Assembly (NCBI RefSeq): GCF_001015055.1
Contig: NZ_BBWZ01000028.1
Span: 1-64,000, forward strand
Source: Aneurinibacillus tyrosinisolvens
GTDB lineage: Bacteria; Bacillota; Bacilli; Aneurinibacillales; Aneurinibacillaceae
Direction: 5' to 3'
Length of the DNA stretch: 64,000 bases
A program made the position numbers and the translations under genes. Each line of letters starts with the position of its first letter. Positions within the stretch are counted from its first letter, which is position 1. Below, one piece after another: positions 25,202-33,684 of this stretch. The notes under the pieces are model-generated. The model worked only from the letters and a program-made list of their open reading frames with translations. It made no database searches and was not told the DNA's origin.

Positions 25202-25516
25202 TCCTCTAGTTCCTCCATTCGTTGCTATAAACATGCTATCAGATGAAAATCGTGTGGGTCTAGAGAAACCTTTTTGCATGGGACTAGGACTATAGGGGAT
25301 GCGAAAAAGAATGTGATGAACGAAACAAACTTGCGTTGCTGCAACAAAGTAATTAAGTAAGTTTCTTTCTAAAATGTGATTGGAGTAAACTACAAACGTT
25401 TTTTAAAAAACAAATGATTAAAAGAGAGCGAATTATTGGCAGTATAAAAATAAAAAACAAAGGAAACCTACTGTGTAGGAAAGTGACCTATAATTCAAAT
25501 GTAAAGGAGAATCGAA
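25202..25516. other. divergent intergenic region
   Basis: Lies between the cation-efflux gene and the secreted repeat protein and must hold both promoters. I see no riboswitch or clear palindromic operator. Confidence 0.35.
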
Positions 25517-25822
25517 ATGAAAAAAATGGCTGCGTTGGCTTTATCTCTTTGCGTTGTTTGCTCAGCAGCTCCAGCTTTTGCACAACAAATTGCTGCTGGT
25601 GTACAAGGTGGTGTGCAAGGTGGCGTTGATGGCATACGGGGTGGTGTACAAGGTGGGATACAAATAGGAAAACAAGGCGGTCAGCAAGGTGGCGCAAGAA
25701 CACAAGGTAAACAACAAAGTGGCGCAAAAACTCAAGGTAAACAACAAGGTGGCGCAAGAACACAAGGTACACAGCAACCATCAATGCCGCGTACTGGTGA
25801 AGGCGGAGCAAGCGATAATTAA
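25517..25822 (+). CDS. secreted Gly/Gln-rich repeat protein with MPRTG tail
   Basis: A 101-residue exported protein. A signal peptide (MKKMAALALSLCVVCSAAPAFA region) is followed by Gly-Val/Gln repeats (GVQGG units) and then 11-residue repeats of the form GARTQGKQQ. It ends PSMPRTGEGGASDN. The MPRTG pentapeptide resembles a sortase signal LPxTG, but there is no hydrophobic helix or positive tail after it. The next gene encodes a sortase, which makes this protein its likely substrate. AAAGGAG precedes the ATG. A hairpin between the two genes should lower sortase expression relative to this protein. Confidence 0.8.
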   Translation: MKKMAALALSLCVVCSAAPAFAQQIAAGVQGGVQGGVDGIRGGVQGGIQIGKQGGQQGGARTQGKQQSGAKTQGKQQGGARTQGTQQPSMPRTGEGGASDN

Positions 25823-25826
25823 TCAG

Positions 25827-25859
25827 AGAGGGAAAAGAGAGAACATCTCTTTTCCCTCT
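25827..25859 (+). terminator. hairpin between substrate and sortase genes
   Basis: AGAGGGAAAAGAGA and TCTCTTTTCCCTCT form a perfect 14-bp stem with a GAACA loop. The T run is weak, so partial read-through into the sortase gene is likely. Confidence 0.7.
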
Positions 25860-25880
25860 TATCTCCTAGGAGAAGGAATC

Positions 25881-26516
25881 ATGAAACAAAGAATCTACCT
25901 TATAGTATGTTGTGTTTTTATTTTTTTATCGGGTTGTAGCGGAACTTCTACTCCCAAAGAGACAAGCCCAAAAAGTAAAAAGCTTATAATTAACCAACAG
26001 GGTCAAATCGACCATCAAATACAACACGAGACTCCAAGGACAACCTTAATTAAACCAAATATCAAACCCAAAGGAATTATTCCTACTCGTTTACAAATCC
26101 CAGCCATTCATCTTGATACCCAGGTGGAACCAGTGGGCATCCTGAGTAATGGACAAATGGGCGTACCTACGTCCTTTAGTACGGTTGGCGTTTTAAATCC
26201 ATGGACAATGCCTGGTGAGGAAGGAAACGCCGTAATAGCCGGACATTTTGACCATTATACAGGTCCGGCAATTTTTTATAACTTAAGAAAGCTAAAACCA
26301 GGGGATAAGGTGATGGTATCAGATAAAACGGGAGCCAAGTTAACATTTATAGTAAAGGAAGTCCAAGCATTTAAAACCCAGGATGCCCCGCTTGAAAGGA
26401 TTTTTGGAAACTCCCAAAAAGTTCAATTAAATCTTATTACATGCGCAGGAAAATTCAATAAAAAAACCAGGCACCATGCCAAACGGCTTGTAGTGTTCAC
26501 TGAACTTGTAAAATAA
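25881..26516 (+). CDS. class F-like sortase, lipoprotein-anchored
   Basis: A 211-residue cysteine transpeptidase that cleaves a sorting motif and joins the protein to the cell surface. The catalytic His is in AVIAGHFDHYTGP, the Cys in LITCAGKF and the Arg in AKRLVVFTEL. The N-terminus, MKQRIYLIVCCVFIFLSGCS, is a lipoprotein signal with lipobox LSGC (Cys19), so it should be lipid-anchored rather than held by a transmembrane helix. The ATG at 25881 follows GGAGAAGGA. The gene follows that of a small secreted protein ending in an MPRTG motif. Confidence 0.85.
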   Translation: MKQRIYLIVCCVFIFLSGCSGTSTPKETSPKSKKLIINQQGQIDHQIQHETPRTTLIKPNIKPKGIIPTRLQIPAIHLDTQVEPVGILSNGQMGVPTSFSTVGVLNPWTMPGEEGNAVIAGHFDHYTGPAIFYNLRKLKPGDKVMVSDKTGAKLTFIVKEVQAFKTQDAPLERIFGNSQKVQLNLITCAGKFNKKTRHHAKRLVVFTELVK

Positions 26517-26561
26517 AATTCATAAGTCGGAACCCTTGAGCTTCCCCCCAATAACATAAAA

Positions 26562-26606
26562 AAGAACCTCCTTTGGCTGGATGAACAGAGGGAGGTTCTT
26601 TGCTTT
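26562..26606 (+). terminator. terminator of sortase gene
   Basis: AAGAACCTCC and GGAGGTTCTT pair over 10 bp, followed by TGCTTTT. Confidence 0.75.
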
Positions 26607-26742
26607 TCGGATAGGAATGTGGGGTCATACTTTAGTAGACTATGTTAGTTGTTAACTATATAAGTTTGAATTAAAAGCAGGATTTAATCCCATGCTAAGT
26701 CAAAAAGGTTTTTTCTGTGCCAAAAAAGGATGATTATACACA

Positions 26743-28203
26743 ATGGAACAACAACATCGGCCTGTCATTCTTCTTACTATTGATTCCCTCATGCATCTGC
26801 CCCTGCAGGAAGCCATTCGGCAGGGACGCGCGCCAGCACTGCGCTTTTTTATGGAACGAGGACAATACATTCCAAATGTTGTGAGCTCATTTCCCACAAT
26901 GTCTGTCACTATTGAAAGTTCTCTTCTAACCGGAACATACCCAGACCGCCACCGGGTACCTGGACTTGTTTGGTATCACGAAACGGAAAAACGCATCGTA
27001 AATTATGGAAATGGGAAACGGGAGCTGCTTAAAATTGGCATCAAACAGATATTGCTGGATAATCTATACAGGTTAAACAATAAGCATCTTAGTCAGGACG
27101 TCCAAACGATTCACGAAGAACTCGCCTCGCATAAAATATCGTCTGCTTCCATTAACGGTCTAATATACCGTGGAAGCTTTCTTCAGCAATTTAACGTTCC
27201 AAAGCTCGCCGTATGGCTCAAGCTTCTTCCTGGAAAGCTGCGAACACATGGACCCCTTTTGTTCTCATTCGGAGCACTTGGGCGTTTGTATTCGGAAAAC
27301 AGGTACAGACATCTCTGGCAAAGGGGCGGATTTAAAGACAAATTTTCTGCCCAAGAACTGAAATACTTAATTCAGCAGCAAAAACTTCCGCTCTTCACTA
27401 TTGTGTATTTTCCCGATAATGATCACAACGTGCATAAAAACGGGCCGACGGCTATCAGCGGGATCGAAAAACTAGACCGGCAGCTGCAGGAGATACTGGG
27501 CGTATATGCCTCATGGGAAGAGGCGTTGCATCGTGCGGTTTGGGTAGTAATGGGAGACAGCGGCCAGGCTCCCATTGGGGCAAGTCGTAATCAGGCACTG
27601 ATTTATTTGCGGTCGTTACTTAGCAGGTATAAAATCTCCAAACTAGGAAAACGAATAGAGAAAAACGACCAGCTTTTCGTATGTGTGAATGAAAGAATGG
27701 CCTATATTTATGCCCTGCACGATAGCCTCCCGCTTTTTGAAGTGGCTGCCTACCTTCAGGAAGATAAACGCATTGATGTCATCGCCTGGAAAGAAGATGA
27801 TATGATTCGAGTAAGAGGAGGAGGGAAAGAAAGCACATTAGCGTTTCGCCCACACGGTCCGTATCAAGACCTTTACCGGCAAACCTGGATGTTGAACGGT
27901 GATGCATCGCTTTTGGATATTCGGATTACGGGAGATGCGATTGAATACAATGACTATCCAGATGCACTTGCCCGTCTATACGGCGCTCTACATTCTCATT
28001 CTGGACGCTATCTTGTCATTACGGCCAAGCCGGGCTGTGAATTTGTCGGCGAGAGTTCACCCGTACACCCGGGCGGAGCCGGGCACGGTGGGCTTCATAA
28101 GGAGGACACTTTAGTGCCAATGATCATTGTAGGGACAGATACGGTTCCAAAGCATTTCCGGATTGTAGACATAAAAGAGTGGGTGCTCCAATTAATTCAA
28201 TAA
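26743..28203 (+). CDS. alkaline-phosphatase-superfamily phosphodiesterase
   Basis: A 486-residue metalloenzyme of the type I phosphodiesterase/nucleotide pyrophosphatase group. Metal ligands and nucleophile are visible in LLTIDSL, SSFPTMSVTIESSLLTGTYP (Thr nucleophile), YFPDNDHNVHKNG, VMGDSGQ and GGAGHGGL. It cleaves phosphodiester or pyrophosphate bonds; the substrate is unknown. There is no signal peptide. The ATG at 26743 has only a distant AAAGGATG. It is a single-gene unit ended by the hairpin at 28389. Confidence 0.82.
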   Translation: MEQQHRPVILLTIDSLMHLPLQEAIRQGRAPALRFFMERGQYIPNVVSSFPTMSVTIESSLLTGTYPDRHRVPGLVWYHETEKRIVNYGNGKRELLKIGIKQILLDNLYRLNNKHLSQDVQTIHEELASHKISSASINGLIYRGSFLQQFNVPKLAVWLKLLPGKLRTHGPLLFSFGALGRLYSENRYRHLWQRGGFKDKFSAQELKYLIQQQKLPLFTIVYFPDNDHNVHKNGPTAISGIEKLDRQLQEILGVYASWEEALHRAVWVVMGDSGQAPIGASRNQALIYLRSLLSRYKISKLGKRIEKNDQLFVCVNERMAYIYALHDSLPLFEVAAYLQEDKRIDVIAWKEDDMIRVRGGGKESTLAFRPHGPYQDLYRQTWMLNGDASLLDIRITGDAIEYNDYPDALARLYGALHSHSGRYLVITAKPGCEFVGESSPVHPGGAGHGGLHKEDTLVPMIIVGTDTVPKHFRIVDIKEWVLQLIQ

Positions 28204-28588
28204 ATGCTTTACAGGAGAGTAGCTGTGCAATACACCAATGGGAGGGGAGCAGATAGAAAACTGAACCTGGAAAGAATCGCCTAACAGATTTACTGAAGAC
28301 TGTTCGTTATTGGAAATCCACGTACAACTTCATAAGCAGTTACTTAAAATATACGTCACCCACCTGTGTCCTATTAAAGATTAATTAGAAAGAGCCGTTT
28401 CTCTGCCGCTGAACGGCTCTTTCTTTTGCCCACATTTCGCATGGGTAACAACTAAATCAAATATGAAGTCGGAGAAGCCCTTTTTTGATCGTTTGCTGAT
28501 GTCCGCTAATTTTCCTTGATTAAATCAAAGAGGGTAGACGTTACAATCCCTTTTATTCATCTTTCTTGCTGTACAAACAGCCTTTGAT
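28204..28588. other. intergenic stretch with terminator
   Basis: Holds a strong terminator for the phosphodiesterase gene at 28389-28422 (AAAGAGCCGTT/AACGGCTCTTT). I see no coding frame that I can support; the rest probably includes the end of the minus-strand Pro/Tyr-rich gene transcript. Confidence 0.4.
28389..28430 (+). terminator. terminator of phosphodiesterase gene
   Basis: AAAGAGCCGTT and AACGGCTCTTT pair over 11 bp with an 11-base loop region, followed by CTTTTG. Confidence 0.8.
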
Positions 28589-28804
28589 TCAACTTTCCTC
28601 TTCGTTGCGATGATATCCATATGGAGGCCTGCCATATCCATATGGGTAGTAAGGATAGGGTTGGTAATAAGGGTATGGTTGATAGTAATAAGGCGGATAG
28701 TAAGAATATGGTTGATAATAAGGTGGGTAATACGGATAAGGTCTGGGACGTGGGCGAGGGGAATACTGGCGTTGATCTGTTTGATATTCTGTGCTAACCG
28801 GCAA
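28589..28804 (-). CDS. Pro/Tyr-rich low-complexity protein
   Basis: A 71-residue protein made mainly of Pro and Tyr (PYPYYPPYY-type repeats from about residue 20 to 60) with a short charged end RNEEES. No signal peptide. Such Tyr-rich proteins occur in spore coats, where they can be cross-linked, but no family is recognisable here. It starts at TTG with GGAG seven bases before. A copper/penicillinase-type operator lies 50 bases upstream. Confidence 0.6.
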   Translation of the reverse strand: MPVSTEYQTDQRQYSPRPRPRPYPYYPPYYQPYSYYPPYYYQPYPYYQPYPYYPYGYGRPPYGYHRNEEES

Positions 28805-28853
28805 TACAGGCTCCTACATTTATATTGCCTCTTTTTATTTTTATTGTGATAAT

Positions 28854-28871
28854 TACCTACATTTGTAGGTA
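28854..28871. promoter_or_regulatory. cop-box-like (CopY/BlaI) operator
   Basis: A perfect palindrome TACCTACA-2-TGTAGGTA whose core TACAnnTGTA matches the CopY/BlaI/MecI operator consensus. The nearest gene is the Pro/Tyr-rich gene on the minus strand. No CopY or BlaI gene lies in this window. Confidence 0.6.
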
Positions 28872-29223
28872 TATGCCTATGGAGAAAAAAGGTGTATGTT
28901 TTGTGTGAACGGTAGTGTCAATGATTTTGTGTAAGTGAGTAGGGCATCCACCGGAAGGTGGATACAAAATTGGAATCAACCTCTTTGGAGACCAAGAAAA
29001 AATACAGAATGTTCAGTCAAATGCGAACCAAAAAGCGAGGGGGTACCGAACCCCTTTAGTTTACGGATTAACCATCGTTTCTGTAAGTCTTGTATCGTTA
29101 GGGAGACGATTTTCTGTGCTGATTTCATACTAGATAGACTATTCAAAACGTTTAGGTAAAACATTTTGTCCTAGAGAGACTCATTTTGTTTCAGAACTAC
29201 CCAAAACCAGGAGTGCTAAGATT
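28872..29223. other. stretch without recognised gene
   Basis: Contains GTGTCAATGATTTTGTGTAA near 28915, which resembles the end of an IS256-type element, and a small AGGGG/CCCCT hairpin near 29040. No transposase frame remains. The identity is uncertain. Confidence 0.35.
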
Positions 29224-29352
29224 ATGCGCCGTGTCATTCGTGCACTGTATTTAGACGCGGATCCCGGTGATTTATCTTCCCTGGACAATCCACAAGCAAT
29301 GGAAGAATTTCGAAAAAAGTCTTGGCTGTATAAAAATGAATCAATTTTATAA
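29224..29352 (+). CDS. short hypothetical protein or gene end
   Basis: A 42-codon frame reading MRRVIRALYLDADPGDLSSL and ending SWLYKNESIL. CAGGAGTG lies about ten bases before the ATG. The composition is protein-like, but I do not recognise it; it may be the end of a larger gene cut by the rearrangements around it. A hairpin follows at 29399-29432. Confidence 0.35.
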   Translation: MRRVIRALYLDADPGDLSSLDNPQAMEEFRKKSWLYKNESIL

Positions 29353-29398
29353 CGTAATACCCTTCAATCATAAAAAGTGTATAGGAAGGCAAAAGAAA

Positions 29399-29432
29399 GA
29401 GGGTGTCCCAAAGTTACTTTTGGAGCGCCCTC
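29399..29432 (+). terminator. imperfect hairpin
   Basis: GAGGG and CCCTC arms with CCCAAA/TTTTGG inside give an imperfect stem. The sequence resembles hairpins near insertion-sequence ends; the T run is poor. Confidence 0.4.
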
Positions 29433-29461
29433 ATTTCTAAACAACTCTGCACAGACTCGAG

Positions 29462-29530
29462 GTTCCGTTCGATAACAATCACGCCGAACGGGATTTGCGC
29501 ATGATGCGAGTCAAAGTTAATTTAAAATAA
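29462..29530 (+). pseudogene. IS66 transposase remnant
   Basis: Codes for VPFDNNHAERDLRMMRVK and then stops. This is the highly conserved C-terminal motif of IS66 family transposases, with the last catalytic Glu in NHAERD. Nothing else of the element is left. Confidence 0.8.
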
Positions 29531-29649
29531 TACGGATGATTATGGTACACGTACGAATTATCAAAATAAGAGACGTATGTTCAATAATGACTTATTTGTG
29601 TTTTGGCCTTGATTTCTATTATTAGAGCGATTAATATAGCATTGAAAAG

Positions 29650-29878
29650 AAATCAACCAATTGGGTGCCATTATGTTATATGGAGAATAGGGAAGAAATT
29701 CACACGATGTGTCCATCGCTGTATAGAGGGAGTGAATATACATCATGCCACTGGTATAACTGGGAAGGCGTATATTCATGATGAACTTGAGTCAGAAGAC
29801 CTGCCAAATTGATGATATATATTTGAGAAATGACACATTCTCAGTCTTATTAAGGCTGGGAATTTTTGTTGTGTTTAA
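29650..29878 (+). promoter_or_regulatory. cobalamin riboswitch
   Basis: The conserved aptamer blocks appear in order: GGGTGCC near 29660, AATAGGGAAG near 29686, GCCACTGG near 29746, CTGGGAAGGCG near 29759, and the B12 box GAGTCAGAAGACCTGCC ending near 29808. A terminator hairpin follows at 29838-29866 (TCTCAGTCTTA with TAAGGCTGGGA) with ATTTTTG after it. It lies before bluB, so B12 should shut off transcription. Confidence 0.85.
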
Positions 29879-29903
29879 ATTTAAAACAAAGGGGAAATGC
29901 ATC

Positions 29904-30635
29904 TTGTTAAAAGGCTTACATAAGGAAGGCGTTTTTAGGGCGATATTTGAACGAAGGGATGTTCGACAATTCAATTCGAAACCGATACCAAACGAAAGCT
30001 TGGAAAAAATCTTACTGGCAGGTCACCACGCCCCTTCAGTTGGATTTATGCAACCTTGGAACTTTATTTTAGTTACTTCTGAGGAAATAAAAGAGAGACT
30101 TGCCTGGGCAGCGGATAAAGAAAGAAGGGCTTTAGCCATTCATTATGAAGGAGAAAGAGCGAACCAATTTCTCAATTTAAAAATTGAAGGAATAAGACAA
30201 GCTCCTCTCACGATTTGTATTACCTGTGACCCTACTCGAGGAGGATCTCATGTGTTGGGGAGAAATTCAATTCCCGAAACCGATATTCTTTCCACTGCCT
30301 GTGCTATTCAGAATATGTGGTTGGCTTCTTACGCCGAAGGACTGGCCATGGGTTGGGTCAGCTTTTATAAAAAAAATGATGTTAGAGATATCTTGAACAT
30401 CCCGCCACACATTGAACCGGTGGCTCTTCTTTCTATTGGATATACCGATCAGTATCCTACCGTTCCTATATTAGAGACGGCGAACTGGGAAAAAAGACGG
30501 TCCCTTAATGAGCTTATCTTTTATGAAGCATGGGACTCTCCCGATCAAGAAAACTCCACGTTGTTAGAAAAGATAGTAAAAGAGGTTGAACCATTAAATC
30601 CAAGCAATCGAGGTGAGGGTTCAAGTGGCGTTTGA
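29904..30635 (+). CDS. bluB: 5,6-dimethylbenzimidazole synthase
   Basis: A 243-residue flavin-destructase of the nitroreductase fold that breaks down reduced FMN to make the lower ligand of cobalamin. BluB marks are IFERRDVRQFNSKPIP, GHHAPSVGFMQPWNF and the C-terminal AMGWVSFYKKNDVRDIL. It starts at TTG 29904 after AAAGGGG; the longer frame runs back through the riboswitch and is not real. The cobalamin riboswitch just upstream supports the call. No other cobalamin gene is nearby, so it may serve salvage of incomplete corrinoids. Confidence 0.92.
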   Translation: MLKGLHKEGVFRAIFERRDVRQFNSKPIPNESLEKILLAGHHAPSVGFMQPWNFILVTSEEIKERLAWAADKERRALAIHYEGERANQFLNLKIEGIRQAPLTICITCDPTRGGSHVLGRNSIPETDILSTACAIQNMWLASYAEGLAMGWVSFYKKNDVRDILNIPPHIEPVALLSIGYTDQYPTVPILETANWEKRRSLNELIFYEAWDSPDQENSTLLEKIVKEVEPLNPSNRGEGSSGV

Positions 30636-30665
30636 ACAGGAGCGAAGCTAACGTTCATTATGTTA

Positions 30666-30706
30666 GGAAGAACCCCTCCCATTTTTGGAGGGGTTCTTCC
30701 TTTTAT
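30666..30706 (+). terminator. terminator of bluB
   Basis: A perfect 14-bp stem GGAAGAACCCCTCC/GGAGGGGTTCTTCC with a seven-base loop, followed by TTTTATT. Confidence 0.92.
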
Positions 30707-30777
30707 TGAGTAAAAAATCAGCAAATCAAAGGGGATACTATCAGTAGTTAAGGTTTTTAAACGCAAACAGTAATTGC

Positions 30778-31302
30778 CTAATCAAACACTTGAATTCCAT
30801 GTTTTCGCAATTTTTCAATGGCGTCTGGCAAATGATCCAGGGAAGCAGATTCAATCGTATGCAAATGATAACCATCGGTTAATTGGGATAGGAGGGTCCC
30901 GCTAGAAGATTTGGATTGCTGTAAGAAAAGTTCGACGTCCCGCCTCGAAGACAGAAGCAGCGACCCACGCAGTTCACCATACAACGGATGCTCCACGATA
31001 ACATCTTTTATATGAAAACCATAATCCACTAATATTTCTAGCTCTCGTCCCACTAATTCTGGAGGATGGGACACAGATAATACATGTTGTTTTTTTGTAA
31101 GTTTAGGATCGTCCGGAAGGAGCATATAGCCCCGTGGGGTCGAAACAATAGGTTCTCCTGCGGCCCGGAGGATGGCGATGTCATGGACGACTACCTGGCG
31201 GGTGACGTGGCAACGTTCTGCTAATTCGGAACCGGAGACAGCTCCGTTCGATGATGCCAATTCCATTACTAATCGTTTTTGACGTTCGGTACGCTCACTC
31301 AT
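30778..31302 (-). CDS. niaR: niacin-responsive repressor NiaR
   Basis: A 174-residue repressor with an N-terminal HTH_11 domain (GSELAERCHVTRQVVVHDIA) and a C-terminal 3H domain with conserved histidines in SVSHPPELVGRELE, VEHPLYGEL and DGYHLHTIES, which bind metal and nicotinic acid. NiaR represses NAD synthesis and niacin uptake genes when niacin is plentiful. It lies 23 bases after niaP on the same strand, so the two form an operon, and would repress itself with the transporter. Confidence 0.9.
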   Translation of the reverse strand: MSERTERQKRLVMELASSNGAVSGSELAERCHVTRQVVVHDIAILRAAGEPIVSTPRGYMLLPDDPKLTKKQHVLSVSHPPELVGRELEILVDYGFHIKDVIVEHPLYGELRGSLLLSSRRDVELFLQQSKSSSGTLLSQLTDGYHLHTIESASLDHLPDAIEKLRKHGIQVFD

Positions 31303-31325
31303 TTTCAGCCCTCCTGAAACCTATC

Positions 31326-32516
31326 CTATCTGAACGTTCCTTCCGAATCAAGAGGAATGCCCTTCGTTTCTGAACCCCAAACCATAACAGACACGGCACC
31401 AATTAACGTAGCAATCAAGAACACACCAAAAATTTCATTGAACGAGTAAGAGTTAGAAATGAAGTATCCTACAAACAATGGACCTAAAATTCCACCTATC
31501 CGTCCAACGGAAGCGGCAAACCCAGTGCCCGTTGCCCGAATGGAATGTGGATACTGTTCAGGCGTATAGGCATACATGACCCCCCAGGCGCCTAAGTTGA
31601 AGAAAGAGAGGAGGATCCCTGCAAGCAATAGTCCGAATAAAGTTTCTGCGGAGCCAAACGCCCAGGCGCTTGCAGCGGTTCCGAATAAATAGGTGACCAG
31701 CACAAATTTTCGTCCTACGCGTTCCACCAACCATGCTGCACTAAAATAGCCGGGAAGTTGGGCAAGTGTCATGATCAGGATAAATTGAAAGCTTTTAATA
31801 AGAGAATATCCTTTGAACACCATGACCGTGGGCAACCATAAAAACATGCCATAGTATGAGAATACAACACAAAACCATAAAATCCAGAGCATACCGGTTG
31901 TTCGAACATAGGGCTTGGACCAAAGCAGAGCCATAGATTGTCTTATAGGAATCTTAGTACTATGTTTCTTTGTCTCTGGCAAAGAAGTTCGAAGAAATAC
32001 AGTATAGAGGGCAGGTACAGCGCAAATTAGGAGTACTATCCGCCATCCGTAATGAGGAATGACAAAATAAGCAAGGATAGCTGATAGAATCCAGCCGATA
32101 GCCCAAAAGCTTTCTAATAATACAACTGCACGACCCCGCGTTTCTCTTGGTTCATTTTCTGAGATTAACGTAGACGCAATAGGTAACTCAGCCCCAAGCC
32201 CTATTCCAGCAAAAAATCGAAAAAGCAAGAAGACTGACAAGCCAGTAACAAGTGCGGATAACCCACTCGCCACGGAAAAAATCAGCAAGGATGCCAAAAG
32301 GACAGGTTTTCGTCCCCACCTATCTGCAGCTAGACCAGCCAACATGGCTCCCACAGCCATCCCCAATGAATTTATGCTACCTATCCAACCAATCTGTTCT
32401 GAAGTTAGATGCCAATCTTTAACTAAAGCAGCTGCAATAAAGGATACAATTCCTACATCCAGTGCATCAAACATCCAAGCTAATCCCGCTGAAAACAGAA
32501 TCTTTTTATGTTTCAT
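31326..32516 (-). CDS. niaP: niacin transporter NiaP (MFS)
   Basis: A 396-residue, 12-helix major facilitator carrier of the NiaP/YceI type. The signature LAWMFDALDVGIVSFI in helix 1, GLAADRWGRKPVLL (motif A) and FFAGIGLGAELPIASTLISE are as in nicotinate importers. It is followed directly by niaR. I chose the ATG at 32516, eight bases after AAGGAG. A palindromic site at 32545-32564 lies just upstream. Confidence 0.88.
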   Translation of the reverse strand: MKHKKILFSAGLAWMFDALDVGIVSFIAAALVKDWHLTSEQIGWIGSINSLGMAVGAMLAGLAADRWGRKPVLLASLLIFSVASGLSALVTGLSVFLLFRFFAGIGLGAELPIASTLISENEPRETRGRAVVLLESFWAIGWILSAILAYFVIPHYGWRIVLLICAVPALYTVFLRTSLPETKKHSTKIPIRQSMALLWSKPYVRTTGMLWILWFCVVFSYYGMFLWLPTVMVFKGYSLIKSFQFILIMTLAQLPGYFSAAWLVERVGRKFVLVTYLFGTAASAWAFGSAETLFGLLLAGILLSFFNLGAWGVMYAYTPEQYPHSIRATGTGFAASVGRIGGILGPLFVGYFISNSYSFNEIFGVFLIATLIGAVSVMVWGSETKGIPLDSEGTFR

Positions 32517-32544
32517 AAATTCCACTCCTTCTGTATACCTAATT

Positions 32545-32564
32545 GTATATACAGATGAATATAC
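32545..32564. promoter_or_regulatory. probable NiaR operator
   Basis: GTATAT-8-ATATAC inverted repeat with ACAGATGA in the centre, 29 bases before the niaP start. The position suits self-control of the niaP-niaR operon; the exact consensus is not verified. Confidence 0.5.
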
Positions 32565-32932
32565 ATTATTTTAAACATTTTTGAAATGGAAATTAAAGTT
32601 TGAAAGGGGAAAATGAAATCACTACTGTATACTTATAGGTTACATTTATAATGTTTACTTCAAACCATGTAAGTATTCTTGTTGTTTGATAGTAAACTAA
32701 CAGAGGCTGTTCAAATAGTACCCTTTTACTTTGAAGACGACAGGAAAAGTAGCCAACAGAGAGTCCAAACTTGGAAATGAAAGGGACGGAAAGGTATCGG
32801 ATCCTCTTCCTCAGCACCGGTTCTATTTCAATTCCTGATTTTGGGCAGACGTATCCCTTGAGCGGTGATTTTCGTTTTTTTACGTTGGTTTCCGCTGCAT
32901 CATCCCGCCAGCGGCAGTGACAACTGCTCCAC

Positions 32933-33554
32933 TTAAATCTCCTGCAGCTTTTTGAGGGTACCCACATGATTCGGTGGCAGTACGGTTACTCGCTGATGTT
33001 GGATCATCCGCTCAATTAATCGGAACGCATCTCTGAGGATGAACCACTTCTCGACGCGTTCGGTTGTCCGAACCGGCACCTTTTTGTGCTTCATGACGGA
33101 GGTCAGTTGATTCGATTCTTGCGCAAACGCCAGTTCCACTTGTTTTCGGAATTTCAGCATGTCCGTTTGCAGCATGCTATCTTGCGGCACGGGTCCGTAG
33201 AAGAATGGATTTTCTGTAAACGAATAACCAAACTGCTTATCGCAAAGGCCTTGCAGCGGGCAAGCTGCACACCGTTCATCGTCACCGCGAAACCAAGCGG
33301 TGTATGTATCTTTATCAAATCCGTCAAACACGAGGGCGTGACCTTGCTCGCATTCCGGTTTTCCTTCGGGGGAGCAGTGCTCGGGAACGACTGTATTCTT
33401 CTTGATTTCCGTTACGACCGCCATCCTTGTAAAGTGGAGCGATTTTCTCAATCACAATCGTGTCATCCACATGATTGATGTAGTCAATCAGTTCCGCATC
33501 AAAACCGAGTGTGTTATAGTAGTGGTAAGGTAGCAGCTCTAGCTGTAAATCCAT
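32933..33554 (-). pseudogene. IS1182-like transposase remnant
   Basis: The N-terminal piece (33324-33554) reads MDLQLELLPYHYYNTLGFDA and is cut off after about 50 residues. A second frame (32933-33451) supplies the C-terminal part with CAACPLQGLCDKQFGY, a cysteine cluster typical of IS1182-type DDE transposases, and KVPVRTTERVEKWF. The middle with most catalytic residues is deleted and the frames do not join. Further decayed sequence continues to about 32600. Confidence 0.75.
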
Positions 33555-33684
33555 GAAAATGCACCTCGCGTTTTTAGTTTAATGGTAGTGGGGATACTTC
33601 CATTTTGCTATATTTCGCATAGGTGCGTTTTTGTTTTCTATACCCCTGATGGGTACATTATGAACAGGCTCTAACAGGGATTTA

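Noticed and set aside
25600-25790. Regular short repeats that might be a CRISPR or tandem DNA repeat
   Set aside because: They are in-frame codon repeats of the Gly/Gln-rich secreted protein; units are unequal and there are no spacers.
25689-25880. Longer sortase frame starting at 25689
   Set aside because: It overlaps the repeat-protein gene in another frame and gives no signal; the ATG at 25881 has a ribosome site and a lipoprotein signal.
29603-29812. 70-codon frame over the riboswitch
   Set aside because: It is fully inside the cobalamin aptamer; the RNA structure explains the sequence better.
29778-29903. N-terminal extension of bluB
   Set aside because: The extra frame runs through the B12 box and terminator of the riboswitch and lacks a ribosome site.
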